The notes below the pieces were generated by a model. That model saw only the letters and a program-made list of their open reading frames with translations. It was not told the origin of the DNA and made no database searches. 34,154 nt of DNA. It comes from a virus. The stretch spans positions 1 through 34,154 of the IMG/VR virus record IMGVR_UViG_3300032046_000115. One strand, 5' to 3'. Shown here piece after piece: positions 1-6,921 of this stretch. How positions within the stretch are numbered: the stretch's first letter is position 1; the number at the start of each line of letters is the position of its first letter. The translations under genes and the position numbers were made by a program.

Positions 1-165
1 CCTCTTTGAATCGCCATAGGGTGATTGTGGAGTAGGACCCTCGACAATTACGCCTGTAAGTTGTGGGCCAGGCAGGAGTTGCGCGCGAGCAAACCATAAC
101 CCACACCAGCCCGCGACTTGCCTCTCCAGTCGGACCATGATAACTAAACCCTGATGTTCCGGCAT
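1..165 (-). CDS. Partial hypothetical protein running off the left edge
   Basis: An open frame starts at an ATG (165) just after the stop of the upstream gene at 174 and stays open to base 1, giving 55 codons with no stop. The visible N-terminus is MPEHQGLVIMVRLERQVAGW. A weak GAG lies about 7 nt upstream of the ATG. Same-strand position and the 8-nt gap suggest it belongs to the same operon. I do not recognise the family, and the gene is incomplete here. Confidence 0.45.
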   Translation of the reverse strand, partial: MPEHQGLVIMVRLERQVAGWCGLWFARAQLLPGPQLTGVIVEGPTPQSPYGDSKR

Positions 166-173
166 GTTACATC

Positions 174-1376
174 TCATAGCTGCCGCCCGCTCATACTGTC
201 CTTCGTCATCGCCGCCAGCTCGCCGGGAATGATCTTCTGGTAGGCAACCTTACTGAGGTTTCGAATCGACCGAACCTTTCGCTTCTTCGCAACCGCCACG
301 AAGCAACGATCCTCGAACGCGACGTACCGGTCCGCCCGGATCGCCCCCTGCACATGCTTGATCCAGAAGTGTACCCCCACCCCAACGTCCCCCTTATCCT
401 CATCATGTGCCGCCATCAAATCCGCCGGCGGCGCCCTACCCTTGATCGCCTCGTACATCCGCCGACCGAATGACACCGCCGCCGGATGATTCCAACCCAG
501 TGCCTCACCCATAGGCATAGCGTCACCTGTTCGCCCCGCATGGGTAACTGACCCGGGCCGCGACGCTTCGCGTTGTGGGCCTCTGGCGTGCCACATGGCA
601 CGAGCTCGGCCCGACGCGGCCCGGTGGTCAGATTTGGGCAGGTTCGCAGGTTCTGTGCTGTGCTGGGCTGTGGCTTGGGCCTGCTGTGGCTTGGCTTGAC
701 TTGCTTGCTCTGCTTGCTCTGCTTGCTCTGTTTCCCCTACTGAATCTGAAATCTGCATTGTGCGCGCGGGGAGGTCTGAAATCTGATTAGGCATAGGCTT
801 GTCTTGCTTGCTTGCTTGCTCTGCTTGCTCTGCTTGTTTCTCTCCCCCCTTTCCAGATTTCCCCCTACCCCCTTTTGGTTTTCCCCCCTCTCTTCTCTCT
901 ATTTTACGGCCCGCAACCCGCTCTTGCCACGGCCGCCACATGATCGCCGCATCCCGCTCAGCGTACGTCAGGTAGCAGGCCAAGCCCGCCTTGATCATCC
1001 AGTCCATCCGCTGCGTGAACGTCGCGACGTCCAGATGCCATTCCCAACAGAGCCGTCCGGGATCGCCCCAGACGATGCCCCAATCGTCCTCTCTCGCAGC
1101 GTTCATCCACACGGCCAAGCAGAATGCCTTCTCGCCATCGCTCGCCCTTTGCCAGAATTCTTTGGCCAGCAGGCCCCTGCACAGCGGGATATACGGCGGA
1201 TTCGCGGTGTCGTGCTTCCACACCGCCCAAGGGCCTCTCGCGTTCACCACTGCCAGGAATGGCGATGGCGACGCCAGCGAGTCGTACCGCTGATCTGGAT
1301 TCGCCGGCCACGGGAACCGCCGATGCTTCACGTCCACCACGCCCGCCGCCGGGGCGACCTTTGCCGATTGTGCCAT
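174..1376 (-). CDS. Hypothetical early protein, possibly replication-associated (winged-helix-like N-terminus)
   Basis: 400 aa. Residues about 60-160 are rich in Trp and helical segments (GLLAKEFWQRASDGEKAF, then a WEWHLDVATFTQRMDWMIKAG segment), as in N-terminal helix-turn-helix regions of phage replication-initiator proteins. This is resemblance only. Residues about 165-240 are low-complexity, with Lys/Gly-rich then repeated Glu-Gln-Ala triplets from a 9-bp DNA repeat. The C-terminal 110 residues are again compact (SFGRRMYEAIKGRAPPADL). The two-ordered-domains-plus-linker layout fits a replisome-organiser type protein, but no catalytic motif is visible. The start has no strong ribosome site; an A-type repeat lies just upstream. 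Confidence 0.6.
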   Translation of the reverse strand: MAQSAKVAPAAGVVDVKHRRFPWPANPDQRYDSLASPSPFLAVVNARGPWAVWKHDTANPPYIPLCRGLLAKEFWQRASDGEKAFCLAVWMNAAREDDWGIVWGDPGRLCWEWHLDVATFTQRMDWMIKAGLACYLTYAERDAAIMWRPWQERVAGRKIERREGGKPKGGRGKSGKGGEKQAEQAEQASKQDKPMPNQISDLPARTMQISDSVGETEQAEQAEQASQAKPQQAQATAQHSTEPANLPKSDHRAASGRARAMWHARGPQREASRPGSVTHAGRTGDAMPMGEALGWNHPAAVSFGRRMYEAIKGRAPPADLMAAHDEDKGDVGVGVHFWIKHVQGAIRADRYVAFEDRCFVAVAKKRKVRSIRNLSKVAYQKIIPGELAAMTKDSMSGRQL

Positions 1377-1389
1377 CCATATGCCTGCG

Positions 1390-1427
1390 TATTTACGATC
1401 TGCGATTTACGATTTTGCATTTGCAAT
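1390..1427. repeat. A-type intergenic repeat (ATTTACGAT family)
   Basis: Degenerate tandem copies of the ATTTACGAT/ATTTGCAAT motif fill the gap between two minus-strand genes. Similar copies occur at many other gene borders in this window. Confidence 0.7.
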
Positions 1428-1687
1428 CACGCCGCGCCATTGAAGTCCACGGATTCCCGGCTGCCGTCTGCCTTGCGAATCTTCCAGGTCCCGCGCCACC
1501 CCTTTCTCAGCAGGTGCCCGAACAGCCGCTCGGTGCACTGTTCGCAGAACCAATAGACGACGCCGGCGTTGCCGCCAACGTCAACGGCCGTGAGTATCTC
1601 ATGGAGCTCGAAGGGTTGCCCACACTCGCAACAGGGCTTCCACGTGCACTCGACCTCCGTCGCGACGATCCGCCGATGGAGTTTCAT
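1427..1687 (-). CDS. Small zinc-ribbon-like protein
   Basis: 86 aa from the ATG at 1687, chosen over an upstream ATG at 1747 because AGGAGG sits 6-7 nt before it and because this avoids overlapping the upstream gene. It contains two Cys pairs (CCECGQ and CEQC) about 30 residues apart, which would suit one zinc site, and a C-terminal WRGTWKIRKADGS segment. The function is unknown. Its neighbours are other small Cys-rich phage proteins. Confidence 0.6.
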   Translation of the reverse strand: MKLHRRIVATEVECTWKPCCECGQPFELHEILTAVDVGGNAGVVYWFCEQCTERLFGHLLRKGWRGTWKIRKADGSRESVDFNGAA

Positions 1688-1733
1688 CCGAGGGCCTCCT
1701 GGGTCAGGCTCACTTCGCGGCCCCATGATCTGT

Positions 1734-2171
1734 TTATGGATTTTCACGGCGCTGCTCTCCCTCCATTCGCTCCATGGCGAGTTCTTCCTCCGTCACCGGG
1801 TTCGTGGCGGTCGATTTCAGCCGCGTCGGGAACGGCAGATCCCAGTGGGCGGCGATCGCGGCCCAGTCGATCTCCTCGAATCGGGCGTCCGTCCCGGCCA
1901 TCCGGCAGATTTCGAAGAACTGCCGCTGAATGTGCGGCAACGCCAGCCCCTTGGGCCCGGATCTCGCCAAAATCAGGTTCGCCGGGTACAGATGCCGCAG
2001 TTGATCGTGCACCGCGCAGTTGACGCACAGGCCTTTCGGCTTCGCACTTCGCTTGAGCATCCTCGCCCCCGACCCGGGCACCGGATCGACCTTGCACGGA
2101 CGCCCACACCGGCCGCAGGAGCACCCCTGCCCGGAACCCGCAAACGCGAACGCCGCCTGTTTCTTCGGCAT
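1734..2171 (-). CDS. Hypothetical protein with N-terminal Cys clusters
   Basis: 145 aa from MPKKQAAFAFAG at 2171. The upstream ATG at 2216 would only add residues encoded by an A-type repeat, so I reject it. A GGA lies about 9 nt before the chosen start. The N-terminus has CSCGRCGRPC and later CVNCAVH, suggesting a zinc-binding head. The rest is helical, with no recognised motif. Probably an early phage protein of unknown function. Confidence 0.6.
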   Translation of the reverse strand: MPKKQAAFAFAGSGQGCSCGRCGRPCKVDPVPGSGARMLKRSAKPKGLCVNCAVHDQLRHLYPANLILARSGPKGLALPHIQRQFFEICRMAGTDARFEEIDWAAIAAHWDLPFPTRLKSTATNPVTEEELAMERMEGEQRRENP

Positions 2172-2174
2172 GGT

Positions 2175-2210
2175 CGATTTCCGATCTAAGATTCCTGATT
2201 TACGATTCCA
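2175..2210. repeat. A-type intergenic repeat
   Basis: Degenerate ATTTACGATT copies. They supply the last codons and stop of the truncated gene on their right and lie directly before the start of the gene on their left. Confidence 0.65.
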
Positions 2211-2389
2211 AGACACCCTTTATGAACTCCGCCGCGTGGAATATCCCATGTGAACGCGACCGAGACGCGGACCGGCAACTCGGGCAGATCGAACAGCGGC
2301 GGCTCATCGCAGAACGCCAGCTCATCCGTCGGCGTCATGCTGGTCCGCCGGGCGAAGACCCGAATAATCTTGTCATTTGTCGTGGTCAT
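2186..2389 (-). pseudogene. 5' remnant of a phage radical-SAM-like gene
   Basis: 67 codons from an ATG at 2389, 5 bp after the stop of the upstream gene. The N-terminus (RVFARRTSMTPTDELAF, then DEPPLFDLPE and FTWDIPRG) resembles, from memory, the start of a phage protein family that continues into a CxxxCxxC radical-SAM-like domain. Here the frame runs into an A-type repeat after about 45 family-like residues and stops. No Cys-rich domain follows in any frame before the next gene. It is either a decayed gene or a short protein derived from one. The family match needs a database search. Confidence 0.5.
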
Positions 2390-2394
2390 CGTCT

Positions 2395-2859
2395 TCACCG
2401 ACTCGCTGGTGCCGCGGCGGGCAGCAGGGCCTTGAATCCATGCTCTTTGATGCTCTGGAAATAGGTCTGCTGACGGCCGTGATCGTAGACGTAAGGCAGG
2501 AAGACCTCCATCAGCTCCACCTGCGACAACTCGATCATCGCCATCTGGGCATCGATCCAGTCCGCCAGGATCTTCCACGCCGTTCGCCGGGCCTGGTCGC
2601 CGATCTTTCGCAGGGTCTCCGGCCTGGGGCGCCGCATATTCGCCCGCAGAGTCCGCTCCACCGCCGCGACTTGGCACGGTAGACGGAACGGCATATCCAC
2701 CTCCCCGATCCGAACGATGAAACAGATCGCATCGACTGTGCCCTCCGGCGAGTATATCTTGAGGATCTGCGTCGCCTTATGCCCGGCGAGCTTGGCCTCG
2801 ATGTAACTGATCGATCTATCCGCCGAAATCCCGCTCGTGTAATTCTTCAATGGCATCAT
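2395..2859 (-). CDS. Hypothetical phage protein
   Basis: 154 aa. GGAGAGAC precedes two adjacent ATGs (2859 and 2856). The protein has a beta-rich first half (AGHKATQILKIYSPEGTV, CFIVRIGEVDMPFRLP) and a helical second half ending in KEHGFKALLPAAAPASR. The layout is like small phage proteins that accompany recombination or replication genes, but I see no diagnostic motif. Clearly coding by frame and start context. Confidence 0.65.
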   Translation of the reverse strand: MMPLKNYTSGISADRSISYIEAKLAGHKATQILKIYSPEGTVDAICFIVRIGEVDMPFRLPCQVAAVERTLRANMRRPRPETLRKIGDQARRTAWKILADWIDAQMAMIELSQVELMEVFLPYVYDHGRQQTYFQSIKEHGFKALLPAAAPASR

Positions 2860-2895
2860 GTCTCTCCATGTCCTTGCGGGCGGGTTTGCCCCCCC

Positions 2896-3810
2896 CTATA
2901 ATGGCTTGCCCGGCTGCTTGCTGCCGGGGCAGGGCCGCTTTCTGTTGCCCCGACCAGCACAGTATGCAACGCCGTCGAGGTCATGCGGATAGATGCCGCG
3001 ACTCGATACGGTGAAGACCCGCCCGCATGCCGAACATTTGCCCTTGGGGCGAGGCCCTTTGGACACGGGTTCCGTGGAGCATCGCGTCACACGGCCGCGC
3101 TTGGGCTCATGTTCATCTTCTCCCTCCGACTCGCCCTTGTCGGCCGAACGGATGCGGGCGGTACACGTCTCGCCGCCCCGGCGGGTCTTGCCGTACTGGG
3201 GACTCTTCGGGTTGGCGCAGGTCCCGTACATGCTGTTGCCGACCGTTAATTTGAAGGCGCCGCAGCCGACGCAGTGGCCCGCCTCAAGAATCTCTTCGTG
3301 TCTTTCGCGCTCTTCGTGGTTCACCTCCGATTTATGATTTACGATTTCCGATTTACGATTTAGGGTTCGGGGTTTCGGTTGCCCGCCCTTCCCATCGACC
3401 ACCCGCACTTCCTCTTTCACCCGCGGCGTCGCCGGCATCTGGTCGGTAGGCAACGTAGTGGGTGAGGGCAGGATCGTGACGATCCGGTTGCCGGTCCAGA
3501 TGCCCCCGACCCGGAATGCAGCTTTGGGGATCAGGCCGAAATCCTTCAGAGCGCTGTGCGCGGCCAGTCGAATGCCTTGGGTCCCCCTGCGCATGATCGC
3601 AATGGAGCCCGGCTCGATCTTCGAATCCGTCGGCTCGAAAACCAAGCGCCTCGACTCGGCGCCGTAGCCGATCAGTATGCGACTGGCCGTTTTGGGGATG
3701 TTGCCGGCGAGCGATCCGCCGATGTAGACGCCGCCGTGCGTGTTGATCGCGATGGAACTCCCCGCTTGGTTGCTGTGCACGAAACCCTTGAAGAACACGA
3801 TGTCATCCAT
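2896..3810 (-). CDS. Two-domain protein with an in-frame repeat linker; C-terminal zinc fingers
   Basis: 304 aa; GAGG lies 8 nt before the ATG. Residues 1-145 form a beta-rich domain (GGVYIGGSLAGNIPKTASRI). Residues about 150-175 are encoded by an A-type then a B-type repeat, which elsewhere are intergenic. Residues 176-304 carry at least three Cys clusters (CVGCGAF, CSACGRVF and C-terminal Cys residues), a zinc-ribbon pattern. The gene may be two ancestral genes fused by read-through of the repeat. An internal GTG at the junction has GGAG too close to be a good start, so I keep one ORF. Function unknown. Confidence 0.6.
   Translation of the reverse strand: MDDIVFFKGFVHSNQAGSSIAINTHGGVYIGGSLAGNIPKTASRILIGYGAESRRLVFEPTDSKIEPGSIAIMRRGTQGIRLAAHSALKDFGLIPKAAFRVGGIWTGNRIVTILPSPTTLPTDQMPATPRVKEEVRVVDGKGGQPKPRTLNRKSEIVNHKSEVNHEERERHEEILEAGHCVGCGAFKLTVGNSMYGTCANPKSPQYGKTRRGGETCTARIRSADKGESEGEDEHEPKRGRVTRCSTEPVSKGPRPKGKCSACGRVFTVSSRGIYPHDLDGVAYCAGRGNRKRPCPGSKQPGKPL
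3288..3362. repeat. B-type half-site followed by A-type repeat, inside a coding frame
   Basis: A TTCGTGTCTTTCGCGCTCTT-type unit ending in CGTGGTT, then about 35 bp of ATTTACGAT copies. Both are read in frame within the gene spanning 2896-3810. Confidence 0.75.
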
Positions 3811-3861
3811 GACTCAAACCTCAATTTTCGAAACCACGAAGCTCACGAAGAGCACGAAGGG
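3808..3861. repeat. 54-bp direct repeat, copy 1 (start codon, RBS and B-type unit)
   Basis: Differs from bases 5408-5461 at one position (A at 3831, G at 5431). Each copy holds the start codon and GAGG ribosome site of a minus-strand gene followed by a B-type repeat unit. Confidence 0.9.
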
Positions 3862-4454
3862 TTCGGCAGATAGGCCCTGCCGATGATCCGCTCGATACAA
3901 TTGCCTGTGACGTCGGCCCAGATCATGGCTTTTCCCTGAATGCGGCCGGCGTGCAGGCGAGGCTTACCATCGGGGCGACGCACGCAATACTTGCGGGCGA
4001 ACAATGGCATCCAGTCATATAGCGATTCATCGAACAGCCCTGGCGGATGGACTGGGAACAAAGCCATGATCGGCTCCCGCAATCGCATCTGCCCCGAGTA
4101 GTCCCGAAGATCGCGCACCTGAATGCTGATCCCACGCCCGACCAGGTACGTCCACCAACCATAATAGGCAACGCCGTCCACGCCCGGGCAGTGGAATACC
4201 CAAACGTAGAGCGCCCGCCGTTCCGTGCGTCCGCACCCTTCCCGCCGCCAACTCAAGGACTTCGCTTGACGTTCCCGCTTTTCTCGACCAAGATCCTGCC
4301 ATGTCGTCACTCTCGGCTTCGCGCCCGGGTGGTCGATCTCCACCACCGCCGCATCCGGACCGAACCGGTCCCAGAACGATTCCGGTATGATCGAGGGACC
4401 CTTGCCCCGGTCCCGTTTTCGCGAGTTGACGTAGATCGCGCCCGCGGCTCTCAC
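3843..4454 (-). CDS. Hypothetical phage protein
   Basis: 203 aa from the GTG at 4454, which overlaps the upstream stop as GTGA and has AAAGGG about 9 nt before it. A longer frame from a GTG at 4490 lacks a usable ribosome site. The protein contains ALYVWVFHCPGVDGVAYYGW and a C-terminal LHAGRIQGKAMIWADVTGN. The last residues (PNPSCSS) and the stop come from a B-type repeat. It is translationally coupled to the DUF5131 gene, so the two may act together. No family recognised. Confidence 0.65.
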   Translation of the reverse strand: MRAAGAIYVNSRKRDRGKGPSIIPESFWDRFGPDAAVVEIDHPGAKPRVTTWQDLGREKRERQAKSLSWRREGCGRTERRALYVWVFHCPGVDGVAYYGWWTYLVGRGISIQVRDLRDYSGQMRLREPIMALFPVHPPGLFDESLYDWMPLFARKYCVRRPDGKPRLHAGRIQGKAMIWADVTGNCIERIIGRAYLPNPSCSS

Positions 4455-5410
4455 AATCTCAACCCTTTCGGCTTTTCCTGAATCCGACACTCCGGCGGGA
4501 ACTCCGCCGCGTCCTCCGTCACCCGCACCCGACTGCCTGTGGGCGGTACTCTCGGACCCTGCTTCATCCAGACCGGCACGCCCGCATCACGGCAGGCCGT
4601 GACAATCCCCTGGGCCTCCTCCCACCAGTTCACCGGGTCAATTCCTGTCCACCGGCCCGCCCTGCCGCCCGCCAGTTTCTCGCACCCCACGACGACCCAG
4701 TCGAGCAGCTCATCGAGCGGCACAGCGTCGGTATCCTCGCCGCACTTGGGGCATGGATATGCCTGACCATGCTTTGGATCTCCATCATCCTCGCCCCACC
4801 AATAGCAGGCGGGACAGACGTTGTAACCCTCCGCGATGAACGGAGTGACAGCATCGGAGACCCGTGAGATCAACGGTTCGAGACTCACGCCTCGCATCGC
4901 CGCCGGAATCCGCCGCAACGTCTCGATGCGAGAGATGTATTCCGGCCCCTCGACACTGACCATCAGAATGACGTGCGGGAAATCGTCGGGCCAGACCGGT
5001 ATGCGGCGCTGCTGATACCATTCGATGAACTCCGCCATCCGCCCCGGCTCTTTCGTCAGCACCATGAACCGATGCTGCCGGCAATTGCACATCACATCGA
5101 ATGCCCGGGCGATGAACTCGAAGGGAACCCGCTCATCGAACAGGTCGCTCTTGCTGTTGACGAAGACGAAGGCCGGCTTGCGCCAGTGCAGAGGCCGAGA
5201 CAGATTGCACACCAGGCAATTGACTTTCGAGGTAAAAAGCCAATCCCCCCCGGTGCATGCCACTTGGTCCTCGTAACCAGACAACCCTCTGCCCGCCAGC
5301 CGGTGGACCGTCCGGCAGGCCCAGCAGTTGTCGCAGCCCGGCGACCGCTTGCGGCAGCCGATGGTCAGATCCCACGTCCGATCGCAATACGGAATGCCCG
5401 TTTCAGCCAT
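4451..5410 (-). CDS. DUF5131 / phage Gp37-Gp68 family protein
   Basis: 319 aa. The N-terminus has the family pattern: a TIGCRKRSPGCDNCWACR segment (residues about 15-32), then LFTSKVNCLVCNLSRPLHW, FVNSKSDLFDERVPFEF and RFMVLTKEPGRMAEF. In the family this fold is radical-SAM-like and its role in phages is not settled. A CPACYWWGEDDGDPKHGQ and CPKCGED insert near residue 195 adds a zinc-ribbon-like pair. GAGG lies 8 nt before the ATG. The gene and its downstream partner are bracketed by near-identical 54-bp direct repeats. Confidence 0.85.
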   Translation of the reverse strand: MAETGIPYCDRTWDLTIGCRKRSPGCDNCWACRTVHRLAGRGLSGYEDQVACTGGDWLFTSKVNCLVCNLSRPLHWRKPAFVFVNSKSDLFDERVPFEFIARAFDVMCNCRQHRFMVLTKEPGRMAEFIEWYQQRRIPVWPDDFPHVILMVSVEGPEYISRIETLRRIPAAMRGVSLEPLISRVSDAVTPFIAEGYNVCPACYWWGEDDGDPKHGQAYPCPKCGEDTDAVPLDELLDWVVVGCEKLAGGRAGRWTGIDPVNWWEEAQGIVTACRDAGVPVWMKQGPRVPPTGSRVRVTEDAAEFPPECRIQEKPKGLRL

Positions 5411-5461
5411 GACTCAAACCTCAATTTTCGGAACCACGAAGCTCACGAAGAGCACGAAGGG
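5408..5461. repeat. 54-bp direct repeat, copy 2
   Basis: 53 of 54 bases match 3808-3861. It contains the DUF5131 gene's start codon and ribosome site plus a B-type repeat unit. Confidence 0.9.
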
Positions 5462-5466
5462 AATTG

Positions 5467-5661
5467 CTATCCTCGACTTCGCAATTTGTGCAAGGTTCGC
5501 CGGGGCACCGGCACCCGCCGAATGCCGCCGTCCATCGTCACGACGCCCTTCGCCGGCGTCGTGTAGCCCGGCTCCCGGACCGCAAGGATCGATGCCTTCT
5601 GCCGCTGCATCGACCGGATCATCTGCCCGATTACAGTCGTCCCGAATCTGAATGGTTCCAT
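5467..5661 (-). CDS. Small basic hypothetical protein
   Basis: 64 aa beginning MEPFRFGTTVIGQM. GGAAGGA lies 11-17 nt upstream. The composition is Arg-rich at the C-terminus (RRVPVPRRTLHKLRSRG), suggesting nucleic-acid contact, but no motif is identifiable. Supported by strand, position between two genes and lack of a better frame. Confidence 0.45.
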   Translation of the reverse strand: MEPFRFGTTVIGQMIRSMQRQKASILAVREPGYTTPAKGVVTMDGGIRRVPVPRRTLHKLRSRG

Positions 5662-5691
5662 CGGTTCATGTCCTTCCCGGTTTACGTTCTT

Positions 5692-6186
5692 TCAATACAG
5701 CACCGGCTGCAGGTTCGTCGGCTCGGGGACGCGGAATAGAATCGTCACGACGCGCTTCGCGGGCAGACCGAATCGCGGCCGGTTCGTCGCCTCGAAGTAC
5801 AAGAGCTGATCGCCCGGCACGAGTTCCGCCGCGCAGCTCCACGTGTGATCCGCGTTGTTGACATCGACGGTCACATTGCTCAGCGTCCCGCCGGCGTAGA
5901 CCACGTCGACGTCATAGCCGTTCGGATCGCAGCAGATCGCCCGGGGCCGGTTCCATTTGCCCGGCCTCAACATCCAGATCGACGGCTCACCGGGCACCGG
6001 CGGCAGGAGCGAGCCGCGGACTGCTGCGGGATCGATGGCGTACGGAACCAGCCGAACGTCATAACCGACCTGCACGCAGTCCGCCCCGCCCGCCGCCAAA
6101 ACAACCAACTGCCGAGCCATGCCGGAGCCCGCGAGGACCACGGCCGCCAGGCACAAACCTCGGATCGACGATTTACGATTCACCAT
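5692..6186 (-). CDS. Predicted exported protein
   Basis: 164 aa from the ATG at 6186 (GGAG about 10 nt upstream). The N-terminus is a Sec-type signal: basic MVNRKSSIRG, then hydrophobic LCLAAVVLAGSGMA. The first residues are encoded by an A-type repeat. The mature part is beta-rich with paired Cys residues (ADCVQVGYDVRLVPYAID, RAICCDPNGYDVDVVYAG), in the style of small jelly-roll or bacterial SH3-like domains. Function unknown; probably periplasmic or surface-located. Confidence 0.6.
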   Translation of the reverse strand: MVNRKSSIRGLCLAAVVLAGSGMARQLVVLAAGGADCVQVGYDVRLVPYAIDPAAVRGSLLPPVPGEPSIWMLRPGKWNRPRAICCDPNGYDVDVVYAGGTLSNVTVDVNNADHTWSCAAELVPGDQLLYFEATNRPRFGLPAKRVVTILFRVPEPTNLQPVLY

Positions 6187-6195
6187 TTTCGATTT
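6171..6195. repeat. A-type repeat forming an N-terminus
   Basis: ATTTACGATT copies overlap the first codons of the exported protein ending at 5692 and the last codons of the 37-aa gene upstream. Confidence 0.6.
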
Positions 6196-6286
6196 CTCCT
6201 TCCTCCACAGCATCCGGCCCGATGGCCTTCTTAGTCGCCGCCAACATTCTGCGTAGGTACTTTGTTGATAGTTCTGTGATCAGCAT
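6173..6286 (-). CDS. Small hypothetical protein (37 aa)
   Basis: Reads MLITELSTKYLRRMLAATKK and ends EEGEIENGES. The ATG (6286) follows the upstream stop by 4 nt and has GAGG 9 nt before it, so it looks translated in the operon. It has an amphipathic basic helix then an acidic tail. It ends inside the start of the next gene. Function unknown. Confidence 0.55.
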   Translation of the reverse strand: MLITELSTKYLRRMLAATKKAIGPDAVEEGEIENGES

Positions 6287-6290
6287 GGTT

Positions 6291-6539
6291 TCAATCCTCG
6301 ATCAAACTTTCCATCCGGTTGGCGAGTTTGCTCACGGATAGGGCCAACAGATCCAGGGCCTCGCGTCTGTATGCCTCGGCCGTCGAACCATCACTACTCA
6401 GCCCCGCCGCGGTCAGCGATGCGATCGCGGCCTCAGCCAGTCGCCGGGCCTCGAACTTCTCCCTGTGAATCTTCTTCGTCAGGCAGCCTGCCGCGAATTC
6501 GGCCACAGGCAGGGCCTTCAATCTCTTTTTCGTTGTCAT
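6291..6539 (-). CDS. Small hypothetical protein, paralogue of the 8013-8162 product
   Basis: 82 aa, helical. The C-terminal REALDLLALSVSKLANRMES matches the C-terminus of the gene at 8013 (REALRHLCAAVDKLAEQMES), both followed by a Leu/Met-hydrophobic-Glu-Asp end. The ribosome site is weak (GAG about 10 nt upstream). The amphipathic C-terminal helix could mediate oligomerisation. Function unknown. Confidence 0.6.
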   Translation of the reverse strand: MTTKKRLKALPVAEFAAGCLTKKIHREKFEARRLAEAAIASLTAAGLSSDGSTAEAYRREALDLLALSVSKLANRMESLIED

Positions 6540-6585
6540 AGGTCATTTCTCTTCGTGTCTTTCATGCTCTTCGTGGTTTTGCCAT

Positions 6586-6879
6586 TCATTTGATACGGTC
6601 CCGCTCGGCCCGGGCCGCCTCAACGGACAATTGCTGATCGCGCAGGGCGGCAGTGAGCTGATCGATGACCGCCCGCGTTCCAGGGCACTCGGGCATCCCC
6701 TTCGCGGTTTCCAATTTCCGCCGTAGAGCGGTGTCTTTATCGAGCTGCCTCGCGTACTCCTGATTGGCCGCCTCACGATGGATCCGCAGACTGCCCCGGC
6801 GTTCAACTGTCAGAAAGATCAACGCCACAATCGCCCCTCCCCAGATAATCGCAAGACCCATTGCCACGATAGTGTTCAT
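6586..6879 (-). CDS. Membrane-anchored coiled-coil protein (Rz/i-spanin-like layout)
   Basis: 97 aa with a perfect GGAG 7 nt before the ATG. Residues about 4-24 form one N-terminal transmembrane helix (IVAMGLAIIWGGAIVALIFL). The rest is a long charged coiled coil (LRIHREAANQEYARQLDKD, then QLTAALRDQQLSVEAARAER). This is the layout of inner-membrane spanins and other phage anchors. Directly upstream in the operon is a lipoprotein, which would suit a two-component spanin, but the lipoprotein is larger than known o-spanins. The role is inferred from architecture only. Confidence 0.6.
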   Translation of the reverse strand: MNTIVAMGLAIIWGGAIVALIFLTVERRGSLRIHREAANQEYARQLDKDTALRRKLETAKGMPECPGTRAVIDQLTAALRDQQLSVEAARAERDRIK

Positions 6880-6921
6880 CCACGACTCCTTTCGACCGAC
6901 GTTCCGATCCGTTCGCTCACA

